DNA of 64,000 nt from Coriobacteriia bacterium (lineage in GTDB: Bacteria; Actinomycetota; Coriobacteriia; WRKU01; WQUG01), in NCBI GenBank assembly GCA_009779855.1, contig WRBC01000001.1, positions 21,348 through 85,347 of the forward strand. The letters run 5' to 3'. A program made the position numbers and the translations under genes. Of the stretch, positions 20,599 through 29,277 are shown in pieces; position 1 is the stretch's first letter, and the number at the start of each line of letters is the position of its first letter. The notes under the pieces were generated by a model. It made no database searches. It worked only from the letters and a program-made list of their open reading frames with translations, and was not told the DNA's origin.

Positions 20599-21297
20599 AT
20601 GAATTTGCGACTTGCAGGCATCAAGTCTTACTTTAATACACGATTAGGCCCTTTTCTTACGGTTGTGGTAATCACAGTAGGCCAAGTATTCATTGCTAAT
20701 GCCGTTGGTTTTATTGGGGGAGGCTTTGTGTGGCTTCTACCATTAATCACAGCAGTACTTCTACTTCTTTCGATTTTTGCCTACCCTGAAGCTCATGATG
20801 CATTGACAAAAGGTGCACGAGTTCTTTCGATTACAGGGATTGCTTGGCTTTCACTGGTAAACGTCGCCTGCATGGCATGGTTCATCTCTGACATGCTCAA
20901 TCCTCAAACAGTTACAGTGGCGCATGAACTATTGATGGCAGGTGCAGCCCTGTGGATAGTAAACGTGGGAATTTTTGCCTTAGCTTACTGGGAGCTCGAT
21001 GCAGGGGGTCCAGAAATGCGCTCTCTGGGCAGGCCCAGTATTTTTAAAGGTGGCGAAAAAGAAACTTATCCTGACTTTGTCTTCCCTCAGCAAGAGGACT
21101 CAGATGGGCATCTTGCTCCCAAGGATTGGATTCCAGGTTTTACCGATTATCTGTATACTTCGATATCTACCGCAACTTCTTTTGCACCTGCAGCGGCTAC
21201 ACCTTATTCGCGCATGTCTAAAATCATGGTTGGGCTAGAGACTTTGATTAGTTTTGTCACTATCGGTCTAATCATTGCCCGTGCAATTTCCCTTTGA
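20599..21297 (+). CDS. DUF1345-like integral membrane protein
   Basis: Multiple hydrophobic helices; C-terminal FTDYLYTSISTATSFAPAAATPYSRMSKIMVGLETLISFVTIGLIIARAI typical of DUF1345/ion-channel-like proteins. Confidence 0.65.
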   Translation: MNLRLAGIKSYFNTRLGPFLTVVVITVGQVFIANAVGFIGGGFVWLLPLITAVLLLLSIFAYPEAHDALTKGARVLSITGIAWLSLVNVACMAWFISDMLNPQTVTVAHELLMAGAALWIVNVGIFALAYWELDAGGPEMRSLGRPSIFKGGEKETYPDFVFPQQEDSDGHLAPKDWIPGFTDYLYTSISTATSFAPAAATPYSRMSKIMVGLETLISFVTIGLIIARAISL

Positions 21298-21357
21298 TTG
21301 TTTTGGGTGTCTATGCCTTGCGTTTAATCTAGATACGCGCGGTGGCGTGTCCGCAGG

Positions 21358-21386
21358 TTGACATGTGTTAAGTTTCCCTCTAAACT
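21358..21386 (+). promoter_or_regulatory. Predicted sigma70-type promoter for the tRNA-tuf operon
   Basis: TTGACA - 17 nt - TAAACT upstream of the tRNA cluster. Confidence 0.65.
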
Positions 21387-21489
21387 CGTTATGCTCGTAC
21401 CGAAATAGGTACTAGTTTTCCGCGCGCGTCATGCGGGCGAAAGTACTCTGAAGCTTGACAGTTGTATAGCAAGATTATGCAAGATACGT

Positions 21490-21574
21490 GGTGGCTTGCC
21501 CGAGTGGCTAAAGGGGATGGGCTGTAAACCCATTGGCTATGCCTACGTTGGTTCAAATCCAACAGCCACCACCA
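21490..21574 (+). tRNA. tRNA-Tyr (GTA)
   Basis: GGTGGCTTGCCCGAGTGGC...CTGTAAA...long variable arm...AGCCACCACCA. Confidence 0.95.
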
Positions 21575-21575
21575 T

Positions 21576-21650
21576 GCCTGTATAGCTCAGGGGCAGAGCA
21601 CTTCCTTGGTAAGGAAGAGGTCACGAGTTCAAATCTCGTTACAGGCTCCA
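21576..21650 (+). tRNA. tRNA-Thr (GGT)
   Basis: GCCTGTATAGCTCAGGGGCAGAGCACTTCCTTGGTAAGGAAG...TACAGGCTCCA. Confidence 0.95.
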
Positions 21651-21655
21651 CACAA

Positions 21656-21732
21656 GGCGGTGTAGCTCAGTTGGTGAGAGCGCACGGTTCATACCCGTGA
21701 GGTCACTGGTTCAAATCCTGTCACCGCTACCA
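21656..21732 (+). tRNA. tRNA-Met (CAT)
   Basis: GGCGGTGTAGCTCAGTTGGTGAGAGCGCACGGTTCATACCCGTG...CACCGCTACCA. Confidence 0.93.
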
Positions 21733-21944
21733 TTACTTATTTGTTAAGGCAAAGCGCCTTAATGGGCACCATATATACAAGAACTGACAACACGTCAAAG
21801 CTTGTATGTTGGGCACTATATAAGAAAAGTATGTTTGATTGAAGGTAAGTAGTTATCGGAGGAGTTAGTCCATTAATTTAAAGGAGCCCATTGAAGGTTC
21901 TGGACATACTCGTCCACCAAGATCCCAAAAGGAGGGACAAAGCA

Positions 21945-23135
21945 ATGGCAAAAGAGAAGTTTGAGCGTACTAAGCCGCATGTTAACGTAGGTACTATCGG
22001 TCACGTAGACCATGGTAAGACTACGCTAACCGCTGCAATCACAAAGCGTCAGGCTGACAAGGGACTTGCAGACTTTACTGCTTTTGAGGATATCGATAAG
22101 GCTCCTGAAGAGCGTGAGCGTGGTATCACTATCGCGATTTCACACGTAGAGTATGAAACTCCAACACGTCACTATGCACATGTTGACTGCCCAGGACACG
22201 CCGACTACGTAAAGAACATGATTACGGGTGCTGCTCAGATGGACGGTGCGATTCTTGTAATCGCAGCAACTGATGGTCCTATGGCGCAAACTCGTGAGCA
22301 CATTCTACTTGCTCGCCAGGTAGGTGTACCATACATCGTTGTATTCCTAAACAAGTGCGACATGGTTGACGACGAAGAACTTATCGAGCTAGTTGAAATG
22401 GAAGTTCGTGAGCTACTAAGCGACAACGAATTCCCAGGAGACGACACACCAATCGTTAAGGGTTCAGCACTGAAGTCACTTGAAGCTGATGGTGACAATG
22501 AGTGGACCGCAAAGATTGACGAACTAATGGATCAGGTTGACAGCTATATCCCACTGCCAGAGCGTGAAACAGATAAGCCATTCCTTATGGCTATCGAAGA
22601 CGTATTCACCATCACTGGTCGCGGTACTGTAGTAACTGGTCGTGTTGAGCGCGGTGTTGTTGAAACTGGCGACGAAGTAGAAATCGTTGGTATTCGCCCG
22701 ACTGCAAAAACTACCGTTACTGGTGTAGAAATGTTCCGCAAGATTCTAGACCGTGCAGAAGCTGGTGAGAACGTAGGTGTACTACTACGTGGAACAAAGC
22801 GTGAAGAAGTAGAGCGTGGCCAGGTTCTTTGTAAGCCAGGTACCGTTACTCCTCACACAGAATTCGAAGGTCAAGTTTACGTACTGACCAAAGAAGAAGG
22901 TGGACGTCATACTCCATTCTTCGATGGTTACCGTCCACAGTTCTACTTCCGTACAACTGATGTGACAGGTATTGCTCACCTTCCAGAAGGTGTAGAGATG
23001 GTTATGCCAGGGGACAACGTTGTTGTTCGCGGTGAACTGATCTCACCAATCGCTATGGAAGAAGGACTACGCTTCGCTATCCGTGAGGGTGGACGTACCG
23101 TAGGTTCAGGGCGTGTAACAAAGATCATCAAGTAA
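21945..23135 (+). CDS. tuf: Elongation factor Tu
   Basis: [37 protein letters not shown], full-length EF-Tu. Confidence 0.99.
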   Translation: MAKEKFERTKPHVNVGTIGHVDHGKTTLTAAITKRQADKGLADFTAFEDIDKAPEERERGITIAISHVEYETPTRHYAHVDCPGHADYVKNMITGAAQMDGAILVIAATDGPMAQTREHILLARQVGVPYIVVFLNKCDMVDDEELIELVEMEVRELLSDNEFPGDDTPIVKGSALKSLEADGDNEWTAKIDELMDQVDSYIPLPERETDKPFLMAIEDVFTITGRGTVVTGRVERGVVETGDEVEIVGIRPTAKTTVTGVEMFRKILDRAEAGENVGVLLRGTKREEVERGQVLCKPGTVTPHTEFEGQVYVLTKEEGGRHTPFFDGYRPQFYFRTTDVTGIAHLPEGVEMVMPGDNVVVRGELISPIAMEEGLRFAIREGGRTVGSGRVTKIIK

Positions 23136-23158
23136 GTTTGCTTGTTACTGATTAAGCA

Positions 23159-23196
23159 GAGCTGTTCCCACTTCAGTTTTGGGGTGGGAACAGCTT
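23159..23196 (+). terminator. Hairpin after tuf
   Basis: AGCTGTTCCCA...TGGGAACAGCT; the following tail is only weakly T-rich, so termination may be partial. Confidence 0.65.
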
Positions 23197-23220
23197 CGGC
23201 TTTACCTGAAAGGCTATATA

Positions 23221-23370
23221 ATGAGAACATTGGTAACGCTGGCGTGTACGGAATGTAAGCGCCGCAACTATACAACTAAAAAGAGCAAGCAGAATAACCC
23301 AGAGCGTATTGAATTTAAGAAATACTGCAAGTGGGATAGGAAGCATACGCTACACAAGGAAACTCGCTAG
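23221..23370 (+). CDS. rpmG: 50S ribosomal protein L33
   Basis: [49 protein letters not shown]. Confidence 0.95.
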   Translation: MRTLVTLACTECKRRNYTTKKSKQNNPERIEFKKYCKWDRKHTLHKETR

Positions 23371-23434
23371 AATAGACTAGCGAGTTGTTCCGTGTGTTCC
23401 GTAACACCTGTAGTAGCAACAGCATGTTAGGCAT

Positions 23435-23512
23435 AGGCCAGTAGCTCCAATTGGCTAGAGCGCCGGTCTCCAAAACCGGATGATGGGGGTTCGAGTCCCT
23501 CCTGGCCTGCCA
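23435..23512 (+). tRNA. tRNA-Trp (CCA)
   Basis: AGGCCAGTAGCTCCAATTGGC...GGTCTCCAAAACC...CTGGCCTGCCA. Confidence 0.95.
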
Positions 23513-23654
23513 GTATTCAATCTGCTGTTGTTTTTGACTTTGCATATTACTCGATGTACTTCGAGAAGGAATATAAGCGAGGGATAGTTAGGGTAGTTTG
23601 ACTGTCTTAAGCGCAAGACAACGCCAAGGCAAGACTATAAACAAGGAAGCAATT

Positions 23655-24185
23655 ATGGCAAAAGACAAGAAAAAGAATGATACTGCAAAAAAGACTGCCC
23701 CTAAGAAGGACCAGTCAAAGAAGCAGAACATCAAGGCCGGCAAAGATGCTGATAAAAAGGCCGATAAGGGCGCAAAAAAGGGTGGCCCTGTCACCGAAAA
23801 GAAGCCGAATATCTTTAGTAAGCTTTTCACCTATTTGGTAGAGGTGCGTGCGGAATTAAAGCGCGTAACTTGGCCGACGCGTGAAAAGGTAGTTTACTTG
23901 GTGGGTGTTGTTGTCGTGACGCTACTCTTTTTCGCAGTCTTTACAGCTACCGTTGACTGGGGATCAAGTGAAGGAATCATTGCTCTTAATAATCTTACTG
24001 AAACTGAGAGAGAGCCCATCAACAACGAGATTCCTGTCGAGATTGATCTAGATTCGCTTGGTTTAGGCGAAGGAGACGCAACTGAAGAAGGCATCGTTAC
24101 TGGTGACGGTGGAGCAGAGATTGAGCTCGAAACCGATTTAACTGACCAAGATAATCCTGATGATGCTGACGGGGCGGAAGAATAA
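23655..24185 (+). CDS. secE: Preprotein translocase subunit SecE with basic N-terminus and acidic C-terminal tail
   Basis: SecE core YLVEVRAELKRVTWPTREKVVYLVGVVVVTLLFFAVFTATVDWG directly upstream of nusG; about 70-residue Asp/Glu-rich tail. Confidence 0.92.
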   Translation: MAKDKKKNDTAKKTAPKKDQSKKQNIKAGKDADKKADKGAKKGGPVTEKKPNIFSKLFTYLVEVRAELKRVTWPTREKVVYLVGVVVVTLLFFAVFTATVDWGSSEGIIALNNLTETEREPINNEIPVEIDLDSLGLGEGDATEEGIVTGDGGAEIELETDLTDQDNPDDADGAEE

Positions 24186-24186
24186 C

Positions 24187-24705
24187 ATGTCTAAAAAGTG
24201 GTATGTCGTTCATAGCTATTCCGGTCACGAAGCTAAGGTAAAGGCAGCGATTGAGCATCGTGTCTCGACTATGGGACTCGAGGATCAGATTTTTGCCGTA
24301 GAGATTCCTACTGAGGTTGTAATTAACCGCGAAACAGGTAAAGAGGAAGAGAAAAAACTCTATCCTGGTTATCTTCTTGTTCGCATGATTCTTAATGATG
24401 AAACCTGGTATGTGATTCGTAACACCCCAGGTGTTACAGGCTTCATCGGCTCACAAAATAACCCAACAGCCCTGTCACGTGAAGAGTATAGCAATATGAT
24501 GGGCAAGACAAAGAAAAAGGTTCCTCAGGCTGTTACCAACTATGCTGTTGGGCAAACAGTGCGCATTAAGGATGGTGCCTTTACTGACTTTGATGCAACG
24601 ATTACTGATATCAATGTCGATAAGGGAACTATGCGTGTAACAGTAACACTCTTTGGACGCGAGACTCCTATTGAACTAGAGTTTGCTTCCGTAGAAACAA
24701 TATAG
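24187..24705 (+). CDS. nusG: Transcription termination/antitermination protein NusG
   Basis: KKWYVVHSYSGHEAKVK, KLYPGYLLVRMILNDETWYVIRNTPGVTGFIG, KOW segment. Confidence 0.98.
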   Translation: MSKKWYVVHSYSGHEAKVKAAIEHRVSTMGLEDQIFAVEIPTEVVINRETGKEEEKKLYPGYLLVRMILNDETWYVIRNTPGVTGFIGSQNNPTALSREEYSNMMGKTKKKVPQAVTNYAVGQTVRIKDGAFTDFDATITDINVDKGTMRVTVTLFGRETPIELEFASVETI

Positions 24706-24804
24706 GAGCACTCCTTAACAGGTAGGGTATTATAAATGCTAGGTGCGCTGTAGGATGCAGCAAGCTTCTCATCTAGGATTTAGGACAGAGTAAAGGTTTT
24801 AATA

Positions 24805-25227
24805 ATGGCGAAAAAAGTAGTTGGATTTATTAAGTTGCAGATTCCTGGTGGACAGGCTAATCCTGCCCCTCCGGTAGGACCGGCACTAGGTGCACAGCAA
24901 GTAAACATCATGCAGTTCTGCCAAGCGTTTAATGCTGATACTGCTGACAGGCAGGGCACTATTCTGCCAGTAGAGATTACGGTATACGAAGACCGTTCTT
25001 TTACTTACATCATCAAGACTCCACCAGCTGCGGTTCAATTGAAAAAAGCTGCTGGCATCGAAAAGGGGTCAGGAGTACCGCATACTGACAAGGTTGCAAC
25101 AGTGACCTGGGATCAGGTGCGTGAAATTGCAGAGAACAAAATGGAAGACCTGAACGCAAATGATATCGATGCTGCTGCAAAGATTATTGCAGGAACAGCA
25201 CGTTCGATGGGAATTGTCGTAGAGTAA
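24805..25227 (+). CDS. rplK: 50S ribosomal protein L11
   Basis: [34 protein letters not shown]. Confidence 0.98.
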   Translation: MAKKVVGFIKLQIPGGQANPAPPVGPALGAQQVNIMQFCQAFNADTADRQGTILPVEITVYEDRSFTYIIKTPPAAVQLKKAAGIEKGSGVPHTDKVATVTWDQVREIAENKMEDLNANDIDAAAKIIAGTARSMGIVVE

Positions 25228-25302
25228 GGCTAGTGTTAAGAAGCTGGGAGATAGACCACATACGGTGAGTCTATCGTAAGTACCACGAAAGGAAGTACGA
25301 TT

Positions 25303-25998
25303 ATGGCAGGAAAGAAATTTATCGCCGCAAAGGCAAAAGTGGATGAGGACAAGCTGTATCACCCAAAAGAGGCGACAGCCCTTGTAAAAGAGACTGCAAC
25401 TGCAAAGTTTGATGAAACTATCGAAGCTCATTTTCGCCTGAGTATTGATACCCGTCAGGCTGATCAGCAGGTTAGAGGCTCGATTTCACTACCTCACGGA
25501 ACAGGGAAAACCGTTCGTGTGGTCGTCTTTGCAGAAGGCGATGCTGCGAAAGAAGCAGAGGCTGCGGGTGCTGATGTCGTAGGCAGTGATGACCTTGTAA
25601 CTAAGATTCAAGGTGGCTGGTTTGACTTTGATGCAGCGGTAGCTACTCCTGATCAGATGGCAAAGGTGGGTCGTCTAGGTAAGCAGCTAGGACCTCGCAA
25701 TCTTATGCCTAATCCGAAGCTGGGCACGGTTACTAACGATGTAGCCCGCATTGTTGAAGAGCTCAAGGCTGGTCGCGTAGAATATCGTGCAGACAAATTT
25801 GGTATTGCACATGTGCCGATTGGCCGCGCGTCCTTTACAGAGCAGCAGTTACTAGATAACTATATGGCGCTTCTGACAGAAATCTTGCGCGTAAAGCCTT
25901 CATCGGCAAAGGGTAAGTACATTAAGTCGATTTCGCTTTCAGCTACTATGGGCCCAGGGGTAAAGGTTGACTCAGCAATTACTAAGGCTGATGACTAA
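25303..25998 (+). CDS. rplA: 50S ribosomal protein L1
   Basis: L1 signature [38 protein letters not shown]. Confidence 0.98.
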   Translation: MAGKKFIAAKAKVDEDKLYHPKEATALVKETATAKFDETIEAHFRLSIDTRQADQQVRGSISLPHGTGKTVRVVVFAEGDAAKEAEAAGADVVGSDDLVTKIQGGWFDFDAAVATPDQMAKVGRLGKQLGPRNLMPNPKLGTVTNDVARIVEELKAGRVEYRADKFGIAHVPIGRASFTEQQLLDNYMALLTEILRVKPSSAKGKYIKSISLSATMGPGVKVDSAITKADD

Positions 25999-26013
25999 GG
26001 TCATTCAATGTGA

Positions 26014-26042
26014 TTGCCAGTTTTCTTGTTGCATGTTAGAAT
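26014..26042 (+). promoter_or_regulatory. Predicted sigma70-type promoter upstream of the micro-ORF/HEPN-like gene
   Basis: TTGCCA - 17 nt - TAGAAT. Confidence 0.6.
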
Positions 26043-26072
26043 ACTGCCATGTAGGAAAATGAGGAGGATATC

Positions 26073-26096
26073 ATGGAGAATATTCAGAATCGATAA
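26073..26096 (+). other. Candidate leader micro-ORF MENIQNR
   Basis: GAGGAGGATATC-ATG GAG AAT ATT CAG AAT CGA TAA: near-perfect Shine-Dalgarno before a 7-codon ORF, between a promoter and a terminator. Confidence 0.45.
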
Positions 26097-26108
26097 TATA
26101 AAGTAGGT

Positions 26109-26138
26109 AAATGCCACCCAAATGGGTGGCATTTTTTG
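26109..26138 (+). terminator. Intrinsic terminator/attenuator upstream of the HEPN-like gene
   Basis: AATGCCACCC-AAAT-GGGTGGCATTTTTTG, 10-bp perfect stem plus T tract, ending just before the RBS of the next ORF. Confidence 0.85.
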
Positions 26139-26154
26139 TGTACAGGGAGAGATT

Positions 26155-27564
26155 ATGTTTTATAGAGTATTGCAGGATTATATTGATACATTGAATGCAC
26201 TAAGTGAATTTTTACGCGAAAATCATTCGAAGCTCGTTTCAGAGTCAAAAACTGCTAGGGAAACTGCACGAATTCACGAGGCTACGAAATTATTGATTGC
26301 TGCGAAAATAGACATCGAATTTAAAGAGTATATAAATGCGCATCATAAATCACTCCCTTCAGAAATTACAAATTTAATTAATGATGATTCTGTGCAGGTT
26401 ATATCAGAAGAACTTCCTGGCAATCAGCTGAGATACATTATCAAAGGTGAAGATACACATGGAGTTGTTGAGGAAAGTATAGATCTTCCCGTATCATTTG
26501 CGGGAAGGAAGATAATTGAGGACCTTATAAATGGACGACCTTACACAAAGCAAATGTACATCAACTTTTTATCACAATCAGTCCTTCAGAATGTGTTTAA
26601 CGCTACCGAGGATTATATTTATCAGGTATTAAGGGTTCTTTTCAATTATGACCCTTCGCTTCTTGACGGAGAAAGCATACCATTTGCCCAGATTCGAAAT
26701 ATTGAATGTAGTGATGGGGTCTTGGATATTGCAATTGAAAATAAACTTCAGGACCTTTTAAGAGGAAGTCTTGACGACTGGAGAAATTGTCTGTCGACAT
26801 TCACGAAAAATACCTGCTTAAGAGCATCCTTTGACCGTTATTGGTATAAAGCAATCGAGATTAAGTTAAGAAGAAATCTATACACTCATAATGGAGGTCG
26901 ATCCAATTCAATCTATGTGAGCAGTCTCCCAGAATCGATTTCTTCAGAAGTTGATCTTGGAGTGCGACTTCCTCTTGATCCAGAATATTTAATGGAAGCT
27001 ATTGAAATCTATAAAATAGGACTAGTTTGCTTCACCTTAAATGCATGGAAAAAGATAGAGCCTGAAAGCGAGAAGAGAATTCGTTTCCAGGAAGATGCTG
27101 TATATCACGAAGGTTTAATGAAGGAGCGATGGAGCTTCGCTGAAGCAATTGCTGAAGTTGCGTTGAATGATAGGGCGATTGTGGGTGAATCAAAGCGAAT
27201 ATTGCAGGTGAATTATTACCTTGCAAAGAAAAATTTGGGAACACTTACCGAGGCTGACAAAGAGTCAATCAAAAATAAGAGAGACAGTGGGTTAAATCAT
27301 GTGTATGAAATGGTTTATTGCTGTTTGAGTGACGACTTTGACGGTGTGGGCGATAGAATTGATTTAGCCTTAGAGTATCGAGATTCCGAAGGGAATCAGT
27401 TATTTGATTATGAGGGACTTTGTCAGTGGCCTATGCTTGCTGACTTTAGAAGGTCAGAACAATTTGAGAACTATCTTTCCGTAAATAGGCAAAGGGTCCA
27501 GGCTGGAGTTTTTCCAGCAATATATGAAACTATGGTTGAGGCAGTGAGATCAGAAGGACATTAG
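26155..27564 (+). CDS. Uncharacterised protein with HEPN-like RNxxxH motif
   Basis: Helical protein with KAIEIKLRRNLYTHNGGRSNSIYV, matching the R-(N/H)-x3-H motif and following HNxG context of HEPN domains; no other family recognised. Confidence 0.6.
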   Translation: MFYRVLQDYIDTLNALSEFLRENHSKLVSESKTARETARIHEATKLLIAAKIDIEFKEYINAHHKSLPSEITNLINDDSVQVISEELPGNQLRYIIKGEDTHGVVEESIDLPVSFAGRKIIEDLINGRPYTKQMYINFLSQSVLQNVFNATEDYIYQVLRVLFNYDPSLLDGESIPFAQIRNIECSDGVLDIAIENKLQDLLRGSLDDWRNCLSTFTKNTCLRASFDRYWYKAIEIKLRRNLYTHNGGRSNSIYVSSLPESISSEVDLGVRLPLDPEYLMEAIEIYKIGLVCFTLNAWKKIEPESEKRIRFQEDAVYHEGLMKERWSFAEAIAEVALNDRAIVGESKRILQVNYYLAKKNLGTLTEADKESIKNKRDSGLNHVYEMVYCCLSDDFDGVGDRIDLALEYRDSEGNQLFDYEGLCQWPMLADFRRSEQFENYLSVNRQRVQAGVFPAIYETMVEAVRSEGH

Positions 27565-27573
27565 CGGGAGAGG

Positions 27574-28134
27574 TTAAGGCCTCCCCTCTCGCTTCCCATG
27601 CAAAATAACTGACAAGGGCTTATAAAGAAGATAAACCACTACTGCGTTCACAACACCCTTTATTAGGCTGAAGGGTAATGCGGTAGCAAAGGCAAGATTT
27701 GCAGGCAATCCAAAGGCGGGATAGGCCCAGAAAAAATTCATTGCAACAGATACGATAGTCATGGCGATAGTTCCCCCTAGTAAAGCAAGAACAGCTCCTA
27801 CCCGTGTGCGCTTAAAGTGATAAATTGCTCCCGCGACTACCGCTAAGACAACGGAAGAAGAGGCGTCCATTATGAAACCAATGTAGCCCCCAGAGCCAAC
27901 AGCAAAGTTGGTAATTCCTGCGCGGAAAATAGCGATAATTCCCCCAAAGACAGGTCCTAAGGCAAAAGATCCTAGCAGGGTGGGAATATCGGCAGGGTTA
28001 AACTGTAGCCAGGGCGCTCCGAACATCCAGCCAACGGTTAGGAAGGGACTAAAGGGGGGAATTTCCCACAGTAAAGTCAGTACGACACCAACAGCAATCA
28101 ATAATGCAGCAGTAACGAGGGCACGTGTCTTCAA
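27574..28134 (-). CDS. ECF transporter S component, RibU-like (riboflavin)
   Basis: Small 5-6 TM protein with FNPADIPTLLGSFALGPVFGGIIAIFRAGI, similar to RibU substrate-binding subunits. Confidence 0.78.
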   Translation of the reverse strand: MKTRALVTAALLIAVGVVLTLLWEIPPFSPFLTVGWMFGAPWLQFNPADIPTLLGSFALGPVFGGIIAIFRAGITNFAVGSGGYIGFIMDASSSVVLAVVAGAIYHFKRTRVGAVLALLGGTIAMTIVSVAMNFFWAYPAFGLPANLAFATALPFSLIKGVVNAVVVYLLYKPLSVILHGKREGRP

Positions 28135-28348
28135 TAGGAATCCTTTCTTAGGAAGTAAAAGTTAAGGCACCTATTGTACCTTAAAGGTGGTTATGAAAAG
28201 AGTAGAGCAATTTGGTCTCCTCTATGCTAGGATGGGTAAATAGTTGGTCTGCGCATTGTGTGCGTGCGAGGTGTCATATGATGACCCATATTGAGATGTG
28301 TGAAGTCGGCGTGTTTAGCGTTGCAGTGTGAAGCGTGAGGTGTGTAGT

Positions 28349-28813
28349 GTGAAGATTGTAATCGAAGAACCCCAAGACGGGGAAGAAGAACAAATTATAG
28401 TTAAGTGTCACGAATTGAGTCCTGAGTTGTTAAACGTTCTAAATTCGCTTAAAACGGTTGATAGTAAATTGATAGGAACGATTGACAATAAGATATTTAG
28501 AGTAGATCCTTCGGATATTTACTATATTGAATCTGTAGACAATAAGACCTTTCTCTATGGTCAAAGTAATGTGTATGAGTCAAAGCAGAAATTGTATGAG
28601 CTAGAAGAAGCATTGGCAGCGAAAAGTTTCTTACGCGTGTCAAAATCGCTCATAATTAACTTGAAAAAGGTAGAGTCGCTTGCTCCTGCATTGTCAGGAA
28701 GGCTGGAGGCTGGGCTTGCAAATGGTGAGAAGGTAACCATTTCAAGAACCTATGTAAACAAGCTTAAAGATGCCCTGGGTGTCGGGGGGGGGGGTAAGGT
28801 CAATGCAAACTAG
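28349..28813 (+). CDS. LytTR-type DNA-binding transcriptional regulator
   Basis: LytTR domain (DSKLIGTIDNKIFRVDPSDIYYIESVDNKTFLYG...FLRVSKSLIINLKKVESLAPALSGRLEAGLANGEKVTISRTYVNKLKDALG). C-terminal end runs through a G11 tract. Confidence 0.88.
   Translation: MKIVIEEPQDGEEEQIIVKCHELSPELLNVLNSLKTVDSKLIGTIDNKIFRVDPSDIYYIESVDNKTFLYGQSNVYESKQKLYELEEALAAKSFLRVSKSLIINLKKVESLAPALSGRLEAGLANGEKVTISRTYVNKLKDALGVGGGGKVNAN
28784..28794 (+). repeat. G11 homopolymer inside the 3' end of the LytTR gene
   Basis: GGTGTC-GGGGGGGGGGG-TAAGGTC. Confidence 0.9.
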
Positions 28814-28834
28814 ACTCCTAGCGAGACATTCCAC

Positions 28835-28845
28835 GGGGGGGGGGG
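28835..28845 (+). repeat. G11 homopolymer in the Shine-Dalgarno region of the DUF3021 gene
   Basis: TTCCAC-GGGGGGGGGGG-AAATTT-ATG. Confidence 0.9.
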
Positions 28846-28851
28846 AAATTT

Positions 28852-29277
28852 ATGAGTTTTAAGGAAATTGTAGGCAAGATGCTCTATTCCTTTCCAATTA
28901 TCTTTACGTACTCTATTCTCGGGGCGTGGACAGCGACTTGGGTTTTAACGGGCAGATTGCCCTATCCTTCACTGGTGTGGGAGATATTTATTACAACTAT
29001 TCCAATTGTACTTGCTCGTCTTGTATTTTATGCAAAAAAGGAATTAGGCATGTATCAAATGGTGTTACGTCATGGGATATACTTTCTTATAATTGTCACT
29101 ATCTTGCTGAGCGCATCATACTTCTGGGAGTGGCATCTTCATGGGAGCCAGCTTGTCCAGTCGATAGTGCTTGTTGTGCTTGTGGCAATAATTTATGCGA
29201 TTGTACTAGAAATGGATTTTCTTCGGTCGAAAAGATTGGCAAGCACACTCATGGAAAGAATAGAAGAGCAGCGATAG
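28852..29277 (+). CDS. DUF3021 family membrane protein
   Basis: Four hydrophobic helices, about 140 aa, directly downstream of a LytTR gene, the classic LytTR-DUF3021 arrangement. Confidence 0.85.
   Translation: MSFKEIVGKMLYSFPIIFTYSILGAWTATWVLTGRLPYPSLVWEIFITTIPIVLARLVFYAKKELGMYQMVLRHGIYFLIIVTILLSASYFWEWHLHGSQLVQSIVLVVLVAIIYAIVLEMDFLRSKRLASTLMERIEEQR

Noticed and set aside
27565-27600. Imperfect GCGGGAGAGG/CCTCCCCTCTCGC hairpin between the HEPN-like gene and the ECF S component as terminator
   Set aside because: Bulged stem without a clear T tract on either side; possible but not supported enough to call.
28135-28200. FMN riboswitch upstream of the RibU-like gene
   Set aside because: The upstream region of the minus-strand gene is short and lacks recognisable FMN-box conserved segments.
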